Assembly: GCF_002499975.2 (NCBI RefSeq)
Contig: NZ_CP052766.1
Coordinates: 620,001 to 684,000, forward strand
Reading direction: 5' to 3'
DNA: 64,000 bases
From: Alteromonas pelagimontana
GTDB lineage: Bacteria > Pseudomonadota > Gammaproteobacteria > Enterobacterales > Alteromonadaceae
Of the stretch, positions 1-9,201 are shown in pieces. Within the stretch, counting starts at the first letter, position 1, and each line of letters starts with the position of its first letter. The translations under genes and the position numbers were made by a program. Below the pieces are notes generated by a model that saw nothing but the letters and a program-made list of their open reading frames with translations, was not told where the DNA came from and did no database searches.

Positions 1-947
1 GACCAAGCGGGTTCAGTATCTATTGCGCGATTGTGAGTAATTCGCCGCAAATTCTTTGATGCAATGTCCATGATATAAACTTCAGGATTGCCATCTTTTG
101 ATAGAACCATCGCTAACTGCTTGCCATCAGGAGAAAAAACCGGGCTACTGTTAATCCCCGGGAAATCCGTCATCTGCTTGCGTTGCATGGTATATATATC
201 TTGGATGAAAATTTGCGGGCGCTTATTTTCAAAGCTGACATAGGTAAGCTTCTCACCGTCCGGCGACCATGAAGGAGACATGAGCGGTTCTGGAGAAGAC
301 AGTAAGCGTGTTTCATTTTCGCCATCATAGTCTGCAATGACTAACTGGTAGGGTAATTTGTTTTCCTTCCTGTCTCGCACTACCACATAAGCGATACGAG
401 TTAAAAACGCGCCGCGCACGCCCGTTAGCTTTTCATATACAACATCGCTGATTCTATGCGCGTACTGGCGAAAATCTTTTCCATCAATAACAGCCTCACG
501 GGAAGCTATTACATGGTCTCGAGCAGTGACCAGTTCGCCATTTTGAAGACCATGTGATTTTCCGCCCGTAACCTGGGCACGCAGCACATCAATTAACTCA
601 TACTTTACTTTGTATCTGTCAACTGACTCTTGTTCAATGGTTCCTACCAATATCGTGTCGACGCCTGTAGATGCCCAGGCGGAATAATTAACTTCGCTAT
701 CGGTGGTAGGCTGCTGCGGCATTTTTTCCGGAGCAATAGGATTAAATTTTCCACTGCGCATTAAATCTGCCATTACCACTTCTGAAATATTACCCGGCAT
801 TTGACCACTGCCTTTCCACTTGAAAGGCACCACGCCGATGGGGCGCGCACTATCGATACCTTCAGTGATTACTATTTCAAGTGCCGCACGCGCTAACGAG
901 CTAAATATCAGCACCGTCAAGCCGAGTATTAAACCTATTTTTCTCAT
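1..947 (-). CDS. tolB: Tol-Pal system protein TolB (3' end outside window)
   Basis: Periplasmic beta-propeller protein of the Tol-Pal envelope complex, which links TolA to Pal during outer-membrane constriction. The translation from the ATG at 945-947 starts with a signal peptide (MRKIGLILGLTVLIFSSLARA), continues with the TolB N-terminal domain (IGVVPF, ISEVVMADLMRSGKF), and then has propeller repeats of the type SPSWSPDGEKLTYVSF and SSPVFSPDGKQLAMVLS. About 315 of the usual ~430-450 residues are present; the C-terminus lies beyond position 1. It starts 5 bases after the tolA stop, so it is the last gene seen of the ybgC-tolQRAB operon; pal is expected next, off the edge. Confidence 0.95.
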   Translation of the reverse strand, partial: MRKIGLILGLTVLIFSSLARAALEIVITEGIDSARPIGVVPFKWKGSGQMPGNISEVVMADLMRSGKFNPIAPEKMPQQPTTDSEVNYSAWASTGVDTILVGTIEQESVDRYKVKYELIDVLRAQVTGGKSHGLQNGELVTARDHVIASREAVIDGKDFRQYAHRISDVVYEKLTGVRGAFLTRIAYVVVRDRKENKLPYQLVIADYDGENETRLLSSPEPLMSPSWSPDGEKLTYVSFENKRPQIFIQDIYTMQRKQMTDFPGINSSPVFSPDGKQLAMVLSKDGNPEVYIMDIASKNLRRITHNRAIDTEPAW

Positions 948-952
948 TGTCA

Positions 953-1804
953 CTACAGTTCCACCGTCAAATTAATGTTTTTTAGTTCTGCATATACGTC
1001 TGGTGCCTCTGACATTGGCATCCGATCAGGCCGCAAAACGGCGCTCTGCGCTGCACGGCACAAAGCAGGGTCGCCATCCACTACAGAAACTTTTGTTACT
1101 AAACCCGTCGTCGCAAGCCTGATATTGAGTCTACAGCGCTTGCCGTCAAAGTTCGAATCTTCAATTAAATATCGCATTATTGTCTGTTGTATTAATGCTT
1201 GATAGCGCTCTACTTCAGACATGACCTGCTTCGCCCGACGCTGCTGCTGAGCGGCCTGCTCTGCAGCAAGCTGCTCTTGCATAATCCTTTCCATTTCCGC
1301 TTTTTCTTGTGCTTCCTTACGTCTTTTCTCTGCAGCGGCTCTTTCCTGCGCTTCTTTCTCTTTTCTTTCCTTAGCTTGTTGTGCCGCCAACTCCTTTAAT
1401 TCCAACTGACGCTGCTTTTCTGCTTCTTCAGCTTGTCGTTTCTCTTGTGCTCGTTTCTGCGCAGCTTGTTTCGCAGCCGCCTCTTTTTGGCGCTGGCGCT
1501 CAGCAGCCTGTTTAGCCTGACGTTGTCGTTCCGCCTCTTGTTCCTTAGCCCTGGCTTGAGCTTCCGCCTGTTCTTTTGCCCGCTTTTGATCGGCGATGGC
1601 CTGAGCATCAATAAAAGTAGCCTTAATAACAGGCGCATTGGTGGCCGGTGCAGGAAGAGGATCATGAGAGAAACTGACGCTAATGAGTAACACCGCAGCG
1701 ATTAGCAAGTGCACACCAACTGACTTGTAAATTGCCGCCGTCATCGGTGACACTGCCGCTGGTTTCTTTGCGGACGTTTTTAACTCTGGTTTATTCGGGC
1801 TCAA
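953..1804 (-). CDS. tolA: Tol-Pal system protein TolA
   Basis: Inner-membrane anchored protein that spans the periplasm and couples the TolQR motor to TolB/Pal. One N-terminal membrane segment (about residues 25-46) is followed by a long Ala/Lys/Glu/Gln-rich helix (about 70-195), then a C-terminal globular domain with two Cys (CRLNIRL, ALCRAAQ). At 283 residues it is shorter than E. coli TolA (421), mainly through a shorter helix. The listed start is a TTG that overlaps the tolR end by 14 bases. An ATG at 1742-1744 just before the membrane segment is a possible alternative; neither has a strong ribosome binding site. Confidence 0.9.
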   Translation of the reverse strand: MSPNKPELKTSAKKPAAVSPMTAAIYKSVGVHLLIAAVLLISVSFSHDPLPAPATNAPVIKATFIDAQAIADQKRAKEQAEAQARAKEQEAERQRQAKQAAERQRQKEAAAKQAAQKRAQEKRQAEEAEKQRQLELKELAAQQAKERKEKEAQERAAAEKRRKEAQEKAEMERIMQEQLAAEQAAQQQRRAKQVMSEVERYQALIQQTIMRYLIEDSNFDGKRCRLNIRLATTGLVTKVSVVDGDPALCRAAQSAVLRPDRMPMSEAPDVYAELKNINLTVEL

Positions 1805-2216
1805 CGGGATCTGTCATCAAGCCTACCGAAGGTACGCCTGCTCCTTGTAACAGCACCATAAGTTGAATCACTTTATCGTACTCCACTTTACCATCACCTT
1901 TGACCACGACCGGCGTCTCAGGATTCTTTTTAAGCTGCGCCTGCACTAAGGCTGCCAGTTCGTCACCGGCCAGCGATTGCTCTTGCTCTTCTCCCACATT
2001 AAGAAAATAGTCTCCGCGCACATCAACTGACGCTATCAGCGGCGGGGTATCTTCCTGTTCAATAGGTTGGGCGCTTGCTTTCGGCAAGTCAACTTTAACC
2101 CCTTGGGAAATTAGAGGTGCCGTTACCATAAAGATAATAAGCAGCACCAGCATCACATCAATGTATGGAACCACATTGATTTCTGAGACCGGCCGGCGGC
2201 GTTTGCGCGTATACAT
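1791..2216 (-). CDS. tolR: Tol-Pal system protein TolR
   Basis: ExbD/TolR-family component of the proton-driven TolQR motor in the inner membrane. The 141-residue protein has a basic N-terminus (MYTRKRRRPVSEINVVPYID) and one membrane helix carrying the conserved proton-pathway Asp at residue 20, in PYIDVMLVLLIIF. A periplasmic domain ending in GLMTDPVEPE follows. Gene order tolQ-tolR-tolA-tolB is standard. The gap to tolQ is about 39 bases and it overlaps tolA. Confidence 0.96.
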   Translation of the reverse strand: MYTRKRRRPVSEINVVPYIDVMLVLLIIFMVTAPLISQGVKVDLPKASAQPIEQEDTPPLIASVDVRGDYFLNVGEEQEQSLAGDELAALVQAQLKKNPETPVVVKGDGKVEYDKVIQLMVLLQGAGVPSVGLMTDPVEPE

Positions 2217-2255
2217 CGATACTCTCCTTACAGAAACACTGCTAGAACCAGCATG

Positions 2256-2936
2256 TTACGCTGGCTGGGCTGCGAGGGCTTGACGATGAAGAATGGCGGA
2301 AAATTCTTCCATAAAGTTACCGTAGCTATTCTCCAGCTTTTCCACTTTGTGACTGAATCGGTTATAGGCGATAACTGCTGGAATAGCTGCGAAGAGACCG
2401 ATTGCTGTGGCAATCAACGCTTCTGCGATACCCGGCGCAACCATAGCCAGCGTCGCTTGTTGGACTTCACCTAAAGCGATGAAAGCATTCATAATGCCCC
2501 AAACCGTTCCAAACAAGCCGATATAAGGGCTAATTGAGCCTGCTGTTGCCAAAAAAGGTAATCGACTTTCCAATTCCTCTACTTCACGTGACATGGCTAC
2601 CCGCATCGCTCTGTAAGTCCCGTCAACAATAGCGGTACTGCCGGTATTGCCTTTACGTAATCGCACAAATTCCTTAAAGCCGGCACAGAAAATATTCGCA
2701 ATGCCTGTGATATCCGAACGGGCCGACAGTTCCTGATACAGACGATTTAGATCTGCACCTGACCAAAACTTATCTTCAAAGGTGCGCATCTGCTTTTGAG
2801 CCGCATTTAACGCTTTGGTGCGTTGAAATATAAACGTCCAAGAAGCAACCGAAACGCCCAGCAGTAACAACATAATCAATTGAACAACAAAACTTGCTTG
2901 TAAAAACAGACCAATAAACGTTAAATCAGATTCCAC
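2256..2936 (-). CDS. tolQ: Tol-Pal system protein TolQ
   Basis: MotA/TolQ/ExbB-family motor protein (226 residues) of the inner membrane. It has an N-terminal helix ([21 protein letters not shown]), a cytoplasmic loop, and the paired C-terminal helices with the conserved stretches [20 protein letters not shown] and [19 protein letters not shown]. The start codon is GTG at 2934-2936 inside the end of ybgC (11-base overlap), which suggests translational coupling. Confidence 0.96.
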   Translation of the reverse strand: MESDLTFIGLFLQASFVVQLIMLLLLGVSVASWTFIFQRTKALNAAQKQMRTFEDKFWSGADLNRLYQELSARSDITGIANIFCAGFKEFVRLRKGNTGSTAIVDGTYRAMRVAMSREVEELESRLPFLATAGSISPYIGLFGTVWGIMNAFIALGEVQQATLAMVAPGIAEALIATAIGLFAAIPAVIAYNRFSHKVEKLENSYGNFMEEFSAILHRQALAAQPA

Positions 2937-3327
2937 CCGTTAAATCCCCTGCTAATGTATGTGGTATTCTTTTGGCTTTCATTTTTAAAGGATCCACACA
3001 CGCTACTTGTATTTCCGCCGTGACCAGCTGGTCATCTTGCGAGTTTCTTATCAATTGTTTGAATGTCATGCTCGCCCCCTTTAATTCTACAATGCGCGAT
3101 TCAATACTCAACAACTGATTGAATCGAGCAGGCGCAAAATTATGCATCTCCACGCGTTTGACGACGAAGGCGATAGATTGTTCCATCAAATCATCTTGTT
3201 CGTAGCCAAGCTCTCGTAACCATTCCGTTCTCGCTCGTTCCATAAACTTAAGATAATTTGCATAGTAGACAATACCACCGGCATCTGTGTCTTCATAGTA
3301 CACACGTACTTGCCACTTGTGCATCAT
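2926..3327 (-). CDS. ybgC: Acyl-CoA thioesterase YbgC (Tol-Pal associated)
   Basis: Hotdog-fold 4-hydroxybenzoyl-CoA thioesterase-like protein that is almost always the first gene of the tol-pal operon. The family signature with the catalytic Asp is visible near the N-terminus ([19 protein letters not shown]). I place the start at the ATG pair 3322-3327 because GGTGGAAGG lies just upstream and family members begin close to this point. A longer GTG start at 3361-3363, adding 12 residues, is open and has AGAAAG before it. The end overlaps tolQ by 11 bases. Confidence 0.93.
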   Translation of the reverse strand: MMHKWQVRVYYEDTDAGGIVYYANYLKFMERARTEWLRELGYEQDDLMEQSIAFVVKRVEMHNFAPARFNQLLSIESRIVELKGASMTFKQLIRNSQDDQLVTAEIQVACVDPLKMKAKRIPHTLAGDLTGGI

Positions 3328-3389
3328 TAACCTTCCACCGCAATTAAAATAATCAGAACTCACCTTTCTTTCGCGTCATTCAAGCCCTT

Positions 3390-3418
3390 AATGTAGGCGT
3401 TATGCCCCTTTATGACAA
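3390..3418 (-). promoter_or_regulatory. Predicted sigma-70 promoter of the ybgC-tolQRAB operon
   Basis: On the minus strand TTGTCA (3413-3418) and TACATT (3390-3395) are separated by 17 bases. This places the transcription start near 3383, about 55 bases before the preferred ybgC start. The match is good for both boxes; there is no experimental support. Confidence 0.55.
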
Positions 3419-3511
3419 TGATTACAGGGAATTTTTAAATATTTATTGACGAGACATTAACACATGATTAACGCATTAGTTTTATTAATCTTAAATCTGA
3501 ATTTAACTCAA

Positions 3512-3539
3512 TTGTACAAGGGGGTATTATCTCTATAAT
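3512..3539 (+). promoter_or_regulatory. Predicted promoter of the ybgC-ruvB small RNA
   Basis: A perfect -10 box TATAAT at 3534-3539 is preceded at 16 bases by a weak -35 box TTGTAC (3512-3517). Transcription would start near 3546 and run rightwards, opposite to the flanking genes. Confidence 0.5.
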
Positions 3540-3545
3540 TAGCAT

Positions 3546-3690
3546 CATCAAGTCGTACAGAGCATGATGGTCATGACGAAAGTTGCTGACGGTCATGTGA
3601 GAGTTTTCTCCTGTTAGACATGAGTTCCCTGGATTTATTTCCTTCAACACTTGTTGTTTTAGCCCGTTCACTTGAACGGGCTTTTTTTTG
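3546..3690 (+). ncRNA. Candidate small RNA, about 145 nt
   Basis: A transcript from the TATAAT promoter would end at the strong intrinsic terminator at 3661-3689. No plus-strand protein gene lies upstream that could need this terminator, and the next plus-strand gene starts nearly 5 kb downstream, so an independent RNA is the simplest reading. Just before the terminator is a U-rich stretch (CACTTGTTGTTTTAG), as in Hfq-binding RNAs. GGTCATG occurs twice and CATGAC/GTCATG can pair. A 17-codon frame (MMVMTKVADGHVRVFSC) lies inside, without a convincing ribosome binding site. I do not recognise a known RNA family. Confidence 0.5.
3661..3689 (+). terminator. Strong intrinsic terminator of the candidate small RNA
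   Basis: AGCCCGTTCA (3661-3670) pairs perfectly with TGAACGGGCT (3673-3682) and is followed by eight T. The T tract exists only for rightward transcription; read leftwards the hairpin is followed by TAAAAC, so it is a poor terminator for ruvB. Confidence 0.85.
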
Positions 3691-3735
3691 CCTGTAAACC
3701 TGACTAGCCTTAGATTTTTTTACGCCTTAGCGTCA

Positions 3736-4737
3736 CTACTTCGGCGCGAAACCAAAATGTAAGTACGCCCGTTGAGACACAATGCGGCCTCTGGGTGTTC
3801 GTTGCAAAAATCCTTGTTGAATTAAAAATGGTTCAATAACATCTTCAATTGTTTCTTTCTCTTCACCAATCGCAGCGGCCAGATTATCCAGCCCAACAGG
3901 CCCACCATCAAATTTATCAATGATTGCGGTAAGCAGCTTACGGTCCATGTAATCGAAACCTTCTTTATCAATATCCAGCATGTCCAAAGCTTTTGCTGCA
4001 ATATTTCCCACCACATTCCCGTCGGCCTTAACTTCAGCATAATCTCTTACTCGCCGAAGCAAGCGATTTGCGATACGCGGAGTGCCACGTGAACGACGGG
4101 CAATTTCCTGAGCACCTTCTAGATTCATCTCCAGATTCAAATAACTTGCGCTGCGTTGAATGATGGTGGTGAGATCCTTCATGGTATAAAACTCCAGACG
4201 CTGCACAATACCAAACCGGTCACGCAAGGGTGACGTCAAAGAGCCGGCTCGGGTTGTAGCGCCAATTAACGTGAAGGGCGGTAATTCAAGTTTGATAGAG
4301 CGGGCAGCAGGGCCTTCGCCAATCATGATGTCTAGCTGGTAATCTTCCATTGCCGGGTACAAGATTTCTTCTACTACCGGGCTCAGACGATGAATCTCGT
4401 CAATGAATAATACATCGTTGCGTTCCAGATTGGTCAACAGTGCCGCCAAGTCACCCGCCTTTTCGAGCACGGGCCCAGATGTTGTTTTGATGTTTACATC
4501 CATTTCATTGGCAACGATATTGGCCAGCGTTGTCTTTCCCAACCCCGGCGGACCGAATATCAACAGGTGATCCAAAGCATCATCGCGCTTTCTGGCAGCC
4601 TGGATAAAGATCTCCATCTGCTCCTTTACGTGATCTTGCCCGGTGTAATCGGCAAGTAATTTTGGCCTAATGGCGCGATCAATAACTTCATCATCAACGG
4701 TCGCACTGGGAGCGATTAATCTGTCGGCTTCAATCAT
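3736..4737 (-). CDS. ruvB: Holliday junction branch migration ATPase RuvB
   Basis: Hexameric AAA+ motor that drives branch migration with RuvA and hands junctions to RuvC. Walker A is GPPGLGKT (about residues 64-71), Walker B is LFIDEIHRL, and sensor 1 is GATTRAG. A C-terminal winged-helix DNA-binding domain contains [14 protein letters not shown]. Length 333 (E. coli 336). It starts 13 bases after ruvA and closes the ruvCAB cluster. Confidence 0.98.
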   Translation of the reverse strand: MIEADRLIAPSATVDDEVIDRAIRPKLLADYTGQDHVKEQMEIFIQAARKRDDALDHLLIFGPPGLGKTTLANIVANEMDVNIKTTSGPVLEKAGDLAALLTNLERNDVLFIDEIHRLSPVVEEILYPAMEDYQLDIMIGEGPAARSIKLELPPFTLIGATTRAGSLTSPLRDRFGIVQRLEFYTMKDLTTIIQRSASYLNLEMNLEGAQEIARRSRGTPRIANRLLRRVRDYAEVKADGNVVGNIAAKALDMLDIDKEGFDYMDRKLLTAIIDKFDGGPVGLDNLAAAIGEEKETIEDVIEPFLIQQGFLQRTPRGRIVSQRAYLHFGFAPK

Positions 4738-4750
4738 TATTGCTTATCCA

Positions 4751-5368
4751 TTAAAGAGCGGCTTTAAGCGCTTCGCGGATAACCGTCTCGCTCTGCATGC
4801 CATCTTCATACACGCCACTAACCATTTTGCTGGCCTGCACAGCTTTATAACCTAACGCAACCAACGCACTTAATGCTTCTTCTTTAGCATCATTAACTGC
4901 AAAGATGGTATTGCCAGGCTTAGGCTGAGCCTGATCTGATGGTACGACATGTTGACTTTTACCAAATTTAGCTAAGCGGTCCTTTAATTCCACCACCAGC
5001 CGCTCGGCAGTCTTTTTGCCTATTCCCGGTAAGCTTACCAAGGCTGATACATCTTCGTTTTGGACATTTATCAAAAACTGACCGGCAGACATTCCCGACA
5101 ATATCGTTAAGCCCAATTTAGGACCCACGCCGTTTGCCTTTATTAACTCGCGGAATAATTCCCGCTCCATTTTTTCGACAAAGCCAAAAAGCAATTGAGC
5201 ATCTTCGCGCACGACGAAATGGGTATAAAGCATCACCGGTTCGCCCACTGCAGGCAATTGATAAAAACTTGTCATGGGCATATGAATTTCATACCCCACC
5301 CCACCTACATCAATTAGCACTTCCGGGGGCTGCTTTTCCTGCAGAATACCCTGAATTCTTCCAATCAT
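4751..5368 (-). CDS. ruvA: Holliday junction DNA helicase subunit RuvA
   Basis: Tetrameric junction-binding protein (205 residues). It has the N-terminal OB fold ([16 protein letters not shown]), the helix-hairpin-helix motifs ([14 protein letters not shown] and [20 protein letters not shown]), and after an acidic/variable linker the C-terminal RuvB-binding domain ([20 protein letters not shown]). It lies between ruvC and ruvB with short gaps. Confidence 0.98.
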   Translation of the reverse strand: MIGRIQGILQEKQPPEVLIDVGGVGYEIHMPMTSFYQLPAVGEPVMLYTHFVVREDAQLLFGFVEKMERELFRELIKANGVGPKLGLTILSGMSAGQFLINVQNEDVSALVSLPGIGKKTAERLVVELKDRLAKFGKSQHVVPSDQAQPKPGNTIFAVNDAKEEALSALVALGYKAVQASKMVSGVYEDGMQSETVIREALKAAL

Positions 5369-5385
5369 ATTGCTTACACTACCTC

Positions 5386-5904
5386 TTATCGCAGCCGTCT
5401 GCGTACAATTTTAGTGGCCTGACCGGCAAGTCTTATCAGGCTTTGTTCGGAATGCGCGTGACAAAGCGCAACTGCCAGAGCATCAGCAGCATCGGCCTGG
5501 GGAGTACCGGGCAAGCTGAGCAAGTGCCGCACCATATGTTGTACCTGATTTTTTTCGGCGCTTCCCTTGCCTACTACAGCCTGCTTAATTTGTCGGGCAG
5601 AATACTCTGCCACCGATAAATTAGCCTGAGTAGCAGCAACAATAGCCGCCCCTCGCGCCTGCCCCAGTTTTAATGCCGAATCGGCATTTTTCGCCATAAA
5701 TACCTGTTCAATAGCAAACTGCTGCGGCTGAAATTGCCGGATTATATCGCTGACACCGCTGTAAATTTGCGCCAGTTTGTCTGCCAGCGCATCACCTTTT
5801 ACCCGAATGCATCCGCTGCCCACGTACACCAGCTTCCCCTGCGTGCGTGCCACCACTCCGTAGCCGGTTATCCGTGAACCTGGATCTATACCCAGTATTA
5901 TCAT
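5386..5904 (-). CDS. ruvC: Crossover junction endodeoxyribonuclease RuvC
   Basis: RNase H-fold resolvase that cuts Holliday junctions. Starting at the ATG 5902-5904 it begins [16 protein letters not shown] with catalytic Asp 7. The second acidic residue is in [15 protein letters not shown] and the last pair in [12 protein letters not shown]. The longer open frame upstream belongs to the end of nudB read in another frame. The ATG shares its A with the TAA of nudB (TAATG), so translation is probably coupled. Length 172 (E. coli 173). Confidence 0.97.
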   Translation of the reverse strand: MIILGIDPGSRITGYGVVARTQGKLVYVGSGCIRVKGDALADKLAQIYSGVSDIIRQFQPQQFAIEQVFMAKNADSALKLGQARGAAIVAATQANLSVAEYSARQIKQAVVGKGSAEKNQVQHMVRHLLSLPGTPQADAADALAVALCHAHSEQSLIRLAGQATKIVRRRLR

Positions 5905-6344
5905 TAAATGGCTCCAGGCACAAATTCTTCCACCGCCTGCCGATTCGATGCCGACCACAGCCGTTTTACGGCATCAGCAGCCGGAAGCCATTCATAGGCC
6001 AAATGTTCAGTAAGCAGCAAAGGCGTAGTGCTGTCGATCTTTGCAGAGAAAACATGTTCGGTATTATAAAGCGTATCCGGCGGATAGCGGTATCGCCAAC
6101 GAGGTCGAATTACAAAACGATTAACTCGCTGGCAATCTTTAATGGCGGCCACTTCTGTAGAAAGCTGTATGCCAGTTTCTTCCGCCACTTCTCGATAAGC
6201 GGTCTCAATAGGCCGTTCCCCCGCTTCCATGGAACCCGTTACGGATTGCCAGAATAAGGGGTCATCTTGACGTTGCAGTAACAGTACCCGGTGGTTCTGA
6301 TCGTACAACACCACCAATACTGATTCAGGCCGCTTGTAATGCAT
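5904..6344 (-). CDS. nudB: NUDIX dihydroneopterin triphosphate pyrophosphatase
   Basis: NUDIX hydrolase expected to remove pyrophosphate from dihydroneopterin triphosphate in folate synthesis. The NUDIX box is complete: [20 protein letters not shown] followed by TGIQL. The N-terminus ([14 protein letters not shown]) matches NudB. Length is 146 residues. Order aspS-nudB-ruvC agrees with E. coli, where yebC lies between nudB and ruvC; yebC is absent here. The start follows the aspS stop with no gap. Confidence 0.93.
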   Translation of the reverse strand: MHYKRPESVLVVLYDQNHRVLLLQRQDDPLFWQSVTGSMEAGERPIETAYREVAEETGIQLSTEVAAIKDCQRVNRFVIRPRWRYRYPPDTLYNTEHVFSAKIDSTTPLLLTEHLAYEWLPAADAVKRLWSASNRQAVEEFVPGAI

Positions 6345-8108
6345 TTATTCCGCAGATTTCACTACCGTCGCGATGGCTAAGTCAGCTAGTTGTTGTGGAC
6401 TAGCAGGACTTGGGGCATTTGTAAGCGGACAAGCGGCCGTGGTTGTTTTAGGAAATGCCATAACGTCTCGAATCGATGTTGCGCCAGTCATCAGCATTAC
6501 CAGACGGTCAAGCCCAAACGCCAATCCCGCATGAGGAGGAGCACCAAATTGTAAGGCGTTAAGCAAGAAGCCGAATTTGTTGTTGGCTTCTTCCTCATCA
6601 ATACCTAGTATGGCGAATACCGCAGATTGCATATGCTGCTCATGAATACGCACTGAACCACCGCCTAACTCTACGCCGTTTAAAACCATATCGTAGGCAT
6701 CAGATAACGCGCCTACCGGATTGGCTTTAAGTTCTTCAGCAGACATCTCTCGGGGCGAGGTAAATGGATGATGCAGCGCATAAAGTTGTCCGTCTACTTC
6801 TTCGAACATGGGGAAATCTACTACCCACAGAGGTTTCCACTCTCCTTCCAGTAAATCGAAATCCTCACCTAGTTTTAACCGTAAAGCGCCCATGGCTTCG
6901 GTAACCACAGTGGCGTTATCAGCTCCGAATAATAGAATATCCCCGGCTTGTGCGCCGGTGCGTTGAATAATTGCGTCGGTAATATCTTCGCTAAGAAACT
7001 TGAGTACCGGCGACTGTAACCCTTCCTGACCCGCCGCCAGTTCATTGACTTTGATCCAGGCTAAACCCTTCGCGCCGTAGATACCCACAAATTTTGTATA
7101 CTCATCAATTTGTTTGCGGGAAAGGCTAGCCCCACCCGGTACTTTCACTACAGCAACACGCCCTTTAGGATCGGTGGCCGGGCCGCTGAAAACTTTGAAT
7201 TCAACAGATTCCAGTAGATCCGCTACATCAACCAATTCCAGCGGATTACGCAAATCCGGCTTATCACTGCCGTAGCGTTTCATGGCCTCAGCGTATGTCA
7301 TACGCGGAAAATCGCCCAGATCTACATCCAGCATCTTCTGAAATAAATCCCGAATCATGCCTTCTGTAATTTCCATTACGCCTTCAGCATTTAAAAACGT
7401 GGTTTCTATATCAATTTGAGTAAATTCAGGTTGACGATCTGCCCGTAAATCTTCGTCGCGAAAGCATTTTACAATTTGGTAATAGCGGTCCATGCCGGAC
7501 ATCATCAGCAATTGCTTAAACAACTGCGGCGATTGCGGCAACGCAAAGAATTCTCCTTTATGCGTGCGGCTTGGCACCAGATAATCCCGCGCGCCCTCAG
7601 GGGTAGCCTTGGTCAGAATAGGGGTTTCAATATCCAGAAAACCGTCATTTTCCAAATAACGTCTGACAGCAGCGGTAACTTGAGCGCGAAACTTGAGACG
7701 CTGACTCATTACCGGACGACGCAGATCCAAATAGCGGTAACGCAAACGTTGCTCTTCAGAGTTTTCCTGATTCCAATCCAAAGGCAATACCGCAGATTTA
7801 TTAAAAATTTCCAAACCGGTGCCGAGAATTTCAATTTCACCTGTACGCATCTGTTTGTTGATCTGCCCTTCAGGGCGAGGACGCACTTTGCCGGTAAGTT
7901 TGATACAGAATTCGCTACGCAAGGTATTAGCAATTTCCAGCACGTCAGGTAAATCAGGGTCGAATACGACCTGTACAATGCCTTCACGATCGCGAAGATC
8001 GATAAAGATGACACCGCCTAAGTCGCGACGTTTGTTTACCCAACCGCAAAGTGTAACTTCTTGCCCAACAAAAGATGAATCGATGTTCCCACAGTAATCT
8101 GTGCGCAT
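6345..8108 (-). CDS. aspS: Aspartate--tRNA ligase
   Basis: Class II aminoacyl-tRNA synthetase charging tRNA-Asp. It has an N-terminal OB-fold anticodon domain ([23 protein letters not shown]), a class II core (motif 2 in [18 protein letters not shown]), a bacterial GAD insertion in the middle, and motif 3 GLAFGLDRL near the end. The start is the ATG 8106-8108 with AGAGGT upstream, giving MRTDYCG as in homologues; a further 25 codons are open upstream but unlikely to be used. Length 587 (E. coli 590). Confidence 0.97.
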   Translation of the reverse strand: MRTDYCGNIDSSFVGQEVTLCGWVNKRRDLGGVIFIDLRDREGIVQVVFDPDLPDVLEIANTLRSEFCIKLTGKVRPRPEGQINKQMRTGEIEILGTGLEIFNKSAVLPLDWNQENSEEQRLRYRYLDLRRPVMSQRLKFRAQVTAAVRRYLENDGFLDIETPILTKATPEGARDYLVPSRTHKGEFFALPQSPQLFKQLLMMSGMDRYYQIVKCFRDEDLRADRQPEFTQIDIETTFLNAEGVMEITEGMIRDLFQKMLDVDLGDFPRMTYAEAMKRYGSDKPDLRNPLELVDVADLLESVEFKVFSGPATDPKGRVAVVKVPGGASLSRKQIDEYTKFVGIYGAKGLAWIKVNELAAGQEGLQSPVLKFLSEDITDAIIQRTGAQAGDILLFGADNATVVTEAMGALRLKLGEDFDLLEGEWKPLWVVDFPMFEEVDGQLYALHHPFTSPREMSAEELKANPVGALSDAYDMVLNGVELGGGSVRIHEQHMQSAVFAILGIDEEEANNKFGFLLNALQFGAPPHAGLAFGLDRLVMLMTGATSIRDVMAFPKTTTAACPLTNAPSPASPQQLADLAIATVVKSAE

Positions 8109-8298
8109 GGTCCCGGACCTCTGGTAGTGTCTACGCTGATGTGAATCCGCTATTTTACGCAACTTGCGCATTTGGGCGCGCAATGCTTCAATGTCGGCAC
8201 TATGAATAAGTTATCTAGCGGCGCCTGCGCAGCAGTCACATCAGCAACGCGATGTAAATTAAGGCCGCATAGTATAAACAAATGCACTCCAAACCCCA

Positions 8299-9195
8299 AT
8301 GACTAATAATACTTCGTCAACGCTTTATAGTGGTGTTCTGCCAGATGTTTTAATCGGGCTACCAATATGGCAGGAAACGACCTGGCCACTGCACTGGTTT
8401 GGCAATATTGCCGCTCGACACCGCCCACTGAATTATTATGCTAAAGAATTGAACAGCGTGGAGGGAAATACCACGTTTTATCATCTGCCCGCCCCTGATC
8501 TTGTCGAACGGTGGGGCAATGATGTTCCCGCCGCTTTTCGCTTTACTTTTAAATTTAATCAGCGCATAACCCACGAATATCAACTTCGCCATGTAGAAGC
8601 GCTGGTAAAGCAACAATTAACGCTACTTGCGCCCTTAGAAGAAAAGCTGGGGCTTTATCTCATTCAGTTACCTGCGAGCTTTGGTCCGGACGATTTACCA
8701 GCGCTTGAGCAACTGTTAAAAATATTACCCGACACTTTCCAGTACGCTGTAGAAATGCGTCATCCGGCCTTCTTCGCAAAACAGGAATGTGAGCGGCAGT
8801 TTAATCAGTTGCTTATTCGCTATGGGGTCAATCGAATAATCATGGATACCCGGGCGCTTTTTACTGGCCCTTGTGACAGCGCTCTTACCGCCGACGTAAG
8901 AATGAAAAAACCTCGCGTGCCCGTTAACGTCATTGCTACCGGTCAGCATCCGGTATTGCGATTTGTGGGAGGAAATGATGAAAACGTCAATCGCCAATGT
9001 TTGCAGCCATGGGTGAAGAAGTGCCATCAGTGGCGTTTGGAGGGCCGAAATCCCTACCTCTTTTTTCATCGTCCTGACAACAAAGACGCACCCTGGCTGG
9101 CCCAGCTGTATCTTAAAATGTATAACGCCGCTTATCCTCAAGCGGCGTTGCCCCTATTGCATTTTGCAGCTTCCCAACAAGAGGCGCTATTTTAA
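8299..9195 (+). CDS. yecE: DUF72 family protein (YecE-like)
   Basis: Member of the DUF72/YecE family (298 residues), whose TIM-barrel-like fold is known but whose reaction is not established. Recognisable stretches are LIGLPIWQETTW, YAKELNSVEGNTTFYHLP, YAVEMRHPAFF and NPYLFFHRPDNKDAPWLAQLY. It is divergent to aspS, the neighbour it also has in E. coli. It ends six bases before the converging glrR stop. Confidence 0.9.
   Translation: MTNNTSSTLYSGVLPDVLIGLPIWQETTWPLHWFGNIAARHRPLNYYAKELNSVEGNTTFYHLPAPDLVERWGNDVPAAFRFTFKFNQRITHEYQLRHVEALVKQQLTLLAPLEEKLGLYLIQLPASFGPDDLPALEQLLKILPDTFQYAVEMRHPAFFAKQECERQFNQLLIRYGVNRIIMDTRALFTGPCDSALTADVRMKKPRVPVNVIATGQHPVLRFVGGNDENVNRQCLQPWVKKCHQWRLEGRNPYLFFHRPDNKDAPWLAQLYLKMYNAAYPQAALPLLHFAASQQEALF
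9124..9149. other. Perfect inverted repeat in the 3' end of yecE
   Basis: AACGCCGCTT (9124-9133) and AAGCGGCGTT (9140-9149) form a 10-bp stem with a six-base loop inside the yecE coding end. It lies next to a convergent junction with almost no intergenic space. No T tract follows on either strand, so a role in ending either transcript is only a possibility. Confidence 0.3.
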
Positions 9196-9201
9196 TGTTT
9201 G

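Larger units (their letters stand above)
3364..3735. other. Intergenic region ybgC-ruvB with promoter, small RNA candidate and terminator
   Basis: This 372-base AT-rich stretch separates two minus-strand genes. It holds the leftward promoter of the tol operon, and a rightward promoter and terminator framing a possible small RNA, all listed separately. A 67-codon minus-strand reading frame at 3468-3671 has no recognisable similarity, lies opposite the small RNA and is not accepted as a gene. Confidence 0.6.

Noticed and set aside
1199..1690. Plus-strand frames of 66-85 codons opposite tolA
   Set aside because: They are the reverse reading of the Ala/Lys/Glu/Gln-rich TolA helix, giving Leu/Phe/Ser-rich nonsense, and have no domain.
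3468..3671. 67-codon minus-strand frame between ybgC and ruvB
   Set aside because: It lies on the strand opposite the promoter-terminator pair, covers the terminator hairpin and shows no domain.
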